A program made the position numbers and the translations under genes. This document shows, one piece after another, positions 63,230 through 64,000 of a stretch of 64,000 bases of DNA. The notes under the pieces were generated by a model, which worked only from the letters and a program-made list of their open reading frames with translations, was not told the origin of the DNA and ran no database searches. Each line of letters begins with the position of its first letter. Position 1 is the stretch's first letter. Origin of the DNA: Geothrix paludis (lineage in GTDB: Bacteria > Acidobacteriota > Holophagae > Holophagales > Holophagaceae); contig NZ_JAKZLC010000003.1 of NCBI RefSeq assembly GCF_022808815.1, forward strand, positions 1 to 64,000. The letters run 5' to 3'.

Positions 63230-64000
63230 ATGAACCGCCTCAAGAACCTCTTCGCAATCCCGGAGCTGCGCAAGCGGCTCCTCTTCACCCTCATCCTCCT
63301 GGCCATCTACCGCCTGGGGGTGCACGTCAGCGTGCCGGGGGTGAACGCCGAGAACCTGGCTGCCGCGCTCAAGCGCGGCGGCGGCGGGCTCTTCGACGTC
63401 GTCGACCTGTTCTCCGGTGGTGCGTTCAAGAAGTTCTCGGTCTTCGCCCTCGGCATCGCCCCCTACATCACGGCCAGCATCGTGCTGCAGCTGATGGGGG
63501 CCGTGGTGCCCTACCTGGAGAACCTCCAGAAGAAGGAAGGCGAAGCCGGCCGGCAGAAGATCACCCAGTGGACCCGCTACCTTACCGTGCTCCTGGCCTT
63601 CATCCAGGGCATGGGCATCGCCTCCCTGGCCCAGAGCCAGAATGCGCCGGGCCTCGAGGTGGTGACCAGCGCCATCTCGCCGACCGCCTTCCGCTTCCTG
63701 GCGGCTTTCACGCTGTCCGTGGGCACGATCTTCGTCATGTGGATCGGCGAGCAGATCACCGAGCGGGGCATCGGCAACGGCATCAGCCTGCTGATCTTCG
63801 CCGGCATCGTCGCGGGCCTGCCCCAGGGCCTCACCACCCTGACCGTGATGATCACCCAGTCCCTGAAGAACGCCCCGAACGTCCCGCCCCCGGGCATCTT
63901 CATCCTGCTCATCGGGGCCATGACCGTGGTGCTGCTGGCGGTGGTGCTGGTGGAGAACGCCTACCGGCGCATCCCCATCCACTACGCCCGCCGGGCCGAC
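63230..64000 (+). CDS. secY: Protein translocase subunit SecY (3' end cut by window)
   Basis: The first 257 residues of the translocon channel protein; the frame is open to the window edge. MNRLKNLFAIPELRKRLLFT, the first helix (LFTLILLAIYRLGV), the plug region, FALGIAPYITASIVLQLMG and EQITERGIGNGISLLIFAGI are standard SecY. About 180-200 residues should follow outside. Its location at the end of the spc operon is normal. Confidence 0.97.
   Translation, partial: MNRLKNLFAIPELRKRLLFTLILLAIYRLGVHVSVPGVNAENLAAALKRGGGGLFDVVDLFSGGAFKKFSVFALGIAPYITASIVLQLMGAVVPYLENLQKKEGEAGRQKITQWTRYLTVLLAFIQGMGIASLAQSQNAPGLEVVTSAISPTAFRFLAAFTLSVGTIFVMWIGEQITERGIGNGISLLIFAGIVAGLPQGLTTLTVMITQSLKNAPNVPPPGIFILLIGAMTVVLLAVVLVENAYRRIPIHYARRAD

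Noticed and set aside
61096-63982. Minus-strand open frames across rplF-rplO and secY
   Set aside because: Every underlying plus-strand gene is a recognised ribosomal or Sec protein; the antisense products are low complexity.

Overview
The window is one GC-rich (roughly two-thirds G+C by eye) bacterial chromosomal segment with a Gram-negative cell envelope: a heptose adenylyltransferase, a lipid A-type acyltransferase, outer-membrane beta-barrels and lipoproteins. Multiheme c-type cytochromes of the CX4CH/CXXCH type, type III glutamine synthetase, a propeller-type histidine kinase and the gene set as a whole fit an Acidobacteriota member of the Holophagaceae, such as the iron-reducing Geothrix. 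That placement is inference; no database was searched.

Layout. Positions 1-3600 hold the end of an rRNA operon (5S), then thrS-infC-rpmI-rplT, with infC starting at a rare AUU. Positions 3600-9080 hold pheS-pheT (PheT is a short form), a zapB-like/zapA pair, a probable 6S RNA and RNase Y. Positions 9130-15870 hold a hybrid histidine kinase, a DUF486 membrane protein preceded by a duplicated stub of its own N-terminus, and a response regulator/propeller-kinase pair. Positions 16220-20380 are the most distinctive accessory block: a multiheme lipoprotein cytochrome, a monoheme cytochrome, a DUF5777-type beta-barrel and a membrane protein ending in a heme motif. Together they could be an electron conduit from the inner membrane through the outer membrane. 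A BNR-propeller protein and a second hybrid kinase follow.

Positions 25520-31530 hold alaS and purH (minus strand) and an orphan, truncated NuoG-like iron-sulfur protein. Positions 31550-38960 hold a YiiX-type hydrolase, an operon efp(EfpL-like loop)-rsgA-acyltransferase-OB-fold lipoprotein, a Ser/Thr kinase, a CPBP protease and a DCC protein. Positions 39010-46410 hold a thioesterase, an unknown protein, an SRPBCC protein, class II DAHP synthase, a TsdA-like diheme cytochrome between a response regulator and a sensor kinase, and nadA. Positions 46730-50440 hold type III glutamine synthetase with a structured leader, an outer-membrane barrel, rfaE2 and an FmdB-type zinc ribbon.

Positions 50476-64000 are the str-S10-spc ribosomal block: rpsL-rpsG-fusA, then (without tuf) rpsJ-rplC-rplD-rplW-rplB-rpsS-rplV-rpsC-rplP-rpmC-rpsQ-rplN-rplX-rplE-rpsZ-rpsH-rplF-rplR-rpsE-rpmD-rplO-secY, with secY cut by the window edge. 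Three intergenic copies of a two-hairpin repeat (near 2990, 28200 and 53740) recur across the window; their arms change while pairing is kept. I see no tRNA gene, CRISPR array, transposase, integrase or prophage gene.
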